A stretch of DNA of 64,000 bases from the NCBI GenBank assembly GCA_016210745.1, contig JACQTO010000149.1:1-64000 (forward strand). The letters are read 5' to 3'. This document shows positions 61,646 through 64,000 of this stretch, piece by piece. The stretch is from Betaproteobacteria bacterium. Lineage in GTDB: Bacteria > Pseudomonadota > Gammaproteobacteria > Burkholderiales > SG8-39. The notes below the pieces were generated by a model. The model searched no databases. It was not told the origin of the DNA and was given only the letters and a program-made list of their open reading frames with translations. Made by a program: the position numbers and the translations under genes. Each line of letters starts with the position of its first letter. Position 1 is the first letter of the stretch.

Positions 61646-62919
61646 TCAAGCCAATGCGATGGTTGGTAGCGCAGAAACTCACCCACCGGAAGATCTTCAC
61701 CGCCGACCACTAAAGTGCGGCAACCGCGATGACGTTGCGAAAACTCTTTCAATCCTGGAATCGTTGTCGGGTAGCTTCCGGTCTTTACCTCAACGGCGGC
61801 TAACCGCTTGCCGTTCCCTATCACGAAGTCAACTTCAAGACCTCCTTCCCGCCAATAATGCACCTTCATGTTCGCGTCGGCGGCATTGCACAGATGTGCG
61901 CCGACCGCACTTTCGACAAGACGACCCCAGTAGCTGCGGTCCGCACGCGCTTCATCAAAGCTGTATCCGCCCGTTGCACTGATCAGGGCCGTGTTGCGAA
62001 CCTGGAACTTTGGCGGCGACCGCCTCCTGCGCACCTCGTGGTCAGAGTACTTGAGTAGTCCGCGCAGCAATCCCGCCATGTCAAGTAGATCCAAGTAACG
62101 GCTAAGCGTAACGGTGTTTCCTTTACTCTTCAGCACGCCGAGAACCTTGTCCAAAGCGACGATCTGACCAGAATACGAGCAGCCGACCTCAAATAGTTGC
62201 TTCAATAGCGCCGGCTGGTCGACTCGCGTCATGTGGAGGATGTCTCTCTCGATGCTTGGCGCGACCAGGCTGTCGGCAACGTAGTTGCGCCACCGCTTCT
62301 CGTCATGGATCCAGGCAGCGCTGCCGGGGAATCCCCCGAAGTAGATGTACTGATCGAGACTCAGTCCGAACGCATCGTTCATTTCTTCGTACGACCAGTG
62401 CGCCATCCTGATCAGTTCAAAGCGGCCGGCAAGACTTTCTGAAAGCCCCTTTTGCACGAGCAGCGGGGAAGAGCCCAACAACAGGACGTGAACGGGCTGC
62501 GGGCTGCCCATGTTGGTATCCCAAAGTCCCTTTACCGCCTCGGACCAATTAGGAACCTTTTGAATTTCGTCAACTACAAGCAGGTAGGGTGTACCTTGTT
62601 GTCCGCGCGAATCCCGGCGCGCCATCCAGGTATTAGCCGCCATGGCCGCACGCTGCCATTGATCGACAAGCCACGCGGCGGTGATCTCGCGAGCCTGCGA
62701 TTGTGTTGTTGAGGCAAGAAAGTCTTGGCTTCCGACCTCCAAAGGAGTCGAGGTGGACTCGGCGGATATGTAGGTTGCGGAGGTCGAGTCCCGGTCCGCC
62801 AGGATCTGGCGAATAAGCGTTGTCTTGCCTACTTGACGGGGACCCGCCAGGATTTGTATGTGGCGTGGGGCCTCCGCTAGCCGGAGGCAGACAGTTTTTC
62901 CAATGGCGCGGCGGTACAT
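61642..62919 (-). CDS. AAA_14 ATPase with C-terminal DUF4143 (PD-(D/E)XK-like) domain
   Basis: Walker A ILAGPRQVGKTTLIRQIL; Walker B YLLVVDEIQKVPNWSEAVKGLWD; GLEVDFVIGNGKRLAAVEVKTG. Confidence 0.9.
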   Translation of the reverse strand: MYRRAIGKTVCLRLAEAPRHIQILAGPRQVGKTTLIRQILADRDSTSATYISAESTSTPLEVGSQDFLASTTQSQAREITAAWLVDQWQRAAMAANTWMARRDSRGQQGTPYLLVVDEIQKVPNWSEAVKGLWDTNMGSPQPVHVLLLGSSPLLVQKGLSESLAGRFELIRMAHWSYEEMNDAFGLSLDQYIYFGGFPGSAAWIHDEKRWRNYVADSLVAPSIERDILHMTRVDQPALLKQLFEVGCSYSGQIVALDKVLGVLKSKGNTVTLSRYLDLLDMAGLLRGLLKYSDHEVRRRRSPPKFQVRNTALISATGGYSFDEARADRSYWGRLVESAVGAHLCNAADANMKVHYWREGGLEVDFVIGNGKRLAAVEVKTGSYPTTIPGLKEFSQRHRGCRTLVVGGEDLPVGEFLRYQPSHWLD

Positions 62920-62924
62920 GCCAT

Positions 62925-62954
62925 ATTATGAGTTAATTTACTCATAACTGTAAA
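62925..62954 (-). promoter_or_regulatory. Putative promoter with overlapping palindromic operator upstream of the AAA_14/DUF4143 gene
   Basis: Minus strand TTTACA-18 nt-CATAAT with 8-bp palindrome TTATGAGT-AAATTA-ACTCATAA between/overlapping them (62926-62947). Confidence 0.5.
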
Positions 62955-63023
62955 CAACCACACTCCGTTCTCAGAAGTCCGACAGGCCCATTACGGTTGT
63001 GATCGGATGTTAGCGCACACTTC

Positions 63024-64000
63024 TTAGTCTGTAGCCGATGCTGCTACGTCCTTTTCGACCACTCCTCCCGAGTGCTCGGTGGCAAGCAGCAGGTACATCG
63101 CCGGCACCACGAACAGCGTGAACAGGGTGCCGATCGCAATTCCGGTAGCGATCACCAGCCCCATATGAAAGCGGCTGATTGCGCCGGCGCCGCTCGCGGC
63201 AAGCAACGGCAGCACGCCGAGCACCATCGCCGCGGTAGTCATCAGGATCGGGCGCAGCCGGATGCCGGCGGCCTTTTCCACCGCCTCGCGCTTGGAGAGG
63301 CCCTGGAGTTGAAGCTTGTTCGCGAATTCCACGATCAGGATTCCGTGCTTGCTGATCAGGCCGATGAGGGTCACCAGCCCCACCTCGGTGTAGATGTTCA
63401 GGCTCGCGCCGCCGATTCCCATGCTGATGAAGATCATGGCGCCGCAGATCGACATCGGCACCGACACCAGGATGATGGTCGGATCGCGAAAGCTCTCGAA
63501 CTGCGCCGCAAGCGCGAGGAAAATGATGAGGAGGGCGAAGAAGAAGGTCACCAGCAGCGCGGCCGATTCCTGCACGAATTGGCGCGACTGGCCCGCGTAG
63601 TCGACGGTGTAGCCCTGGGGCAGCGTGCGCGCGGAGAGGCCCCGCAAATAATCGATTACATCGCCCTGAGTTACCCCGGGGAAGGGTACGCCTGAAATCG
63701 TGGCGGCATTGAGCTGCTGGAAATGATTCACCGATTGCGGCACGGCGGCCGTTTCGATGCGCGCGATGGTCGACAGCGGCACCACGTCGCCGCTCGCGGT
63801 GCGCAGGTAGTAGTCGGTGAGCTGGGCGGCGTTCAGCCGGTCGACTTGCTGCACCTGCGGGATCACCTTGTAGGAACGGCCGTAGAGGCTGAAGTAGTTG
63901 ACGTAGCCGCCGCCGACCATCGCGCCCAGCGCATTGCCGACGTCGCTCATCTGCAATCCGAGCTGCGCGGCCATCTCCCGGTCGATGACGACCTTCGATT
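63024..64000 (-). CDS. RND-family efflux transporter permease (AcrB/HAE1-like), N-terminal part beyond window
   Basis: TEVGLVTLIGLISKHGILIVEFANKLQ; RLRPILMTTAAMVLGVLPLLAASGAGAISRFHMGLVIATGIAIGTLFTLFVVPAMYLLL. Confidence 0.95.
   Translation of the reverse strand, partial: SKVVIDREMAAQLGLQMSDVGNALGAMVGGGYVNYFSLYGRSYKVIPQVQQVDRLNAAQLTDYYLRTASGDVVPLSTIARIETAAVPQSVNHFQQLNAATISGVPFPGVTQGDVIDYLRGLSARTLPQGYTVDYAGQSRQFVQESAALLVTFFFALLIIFLALAAQFESFRDPTIILVSVPMSICGAMIFISMGIGGASLNIYTEVGLVTLIGLISKHGILIVEFANKLQLQGLSKREAVEKAAGIRLRPILMTTAAMVLGVLPLLAASGAGAISRFHMGLVIATGIAIGTLFTLFVVPAMYLLLATEHSGGVVEKDVAASATD

Overview
High-GC proteobacterial chromosome segment, probably betaproteobacterial judging by its Bug/TctC and Liv transporters. 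It is mostly ordinary metabolism plus three notable blocks. (1) About 29.1-49.7 kb, all on the minus strand: a chemosensory/c-di-GMP cluster with an SBP-histidine kinase pair, a NarL-type regulator, REC-CheR-TPR, double CheW, MCP, CheA-REC, CheB, three HD-GYP proteins and one GGDEF protein carrying a CxxCH motif, plus an in-frame HK/RR deletion remnant. (2) About 51.6-57.5 kb: a glycine-cleavage operon (gcvT-gcvH-gcvPA-gcvPB) behind a tandem glycine riboswitch, followed by a SIR2 deacylase and a GNAT gene. (3) About 57.5-62.95 kb: a two-gene accessory operon made of an AAA_14/DUF4143-like ATPase and a 1365-aa NACHT/STAND-like NTPase with a C-terminal PD-(D/E)XK-like nuclease. This is the best candidate for an undescribed, possibly anti-phage, system. 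A dispersed family of ~150-bp palindromic elements (five copies, matched changes in both hairpin arms) sits in intergenic regions, three of them in or beside the liv operon. Other long perfect inverted repeats occur at 24.79-24.87 kb and 51.41-51.55 kb. No rRNA, tRNA, CRISPR array or integrase was recognised. All family calls come from reading motifs by eye; no database search was run.
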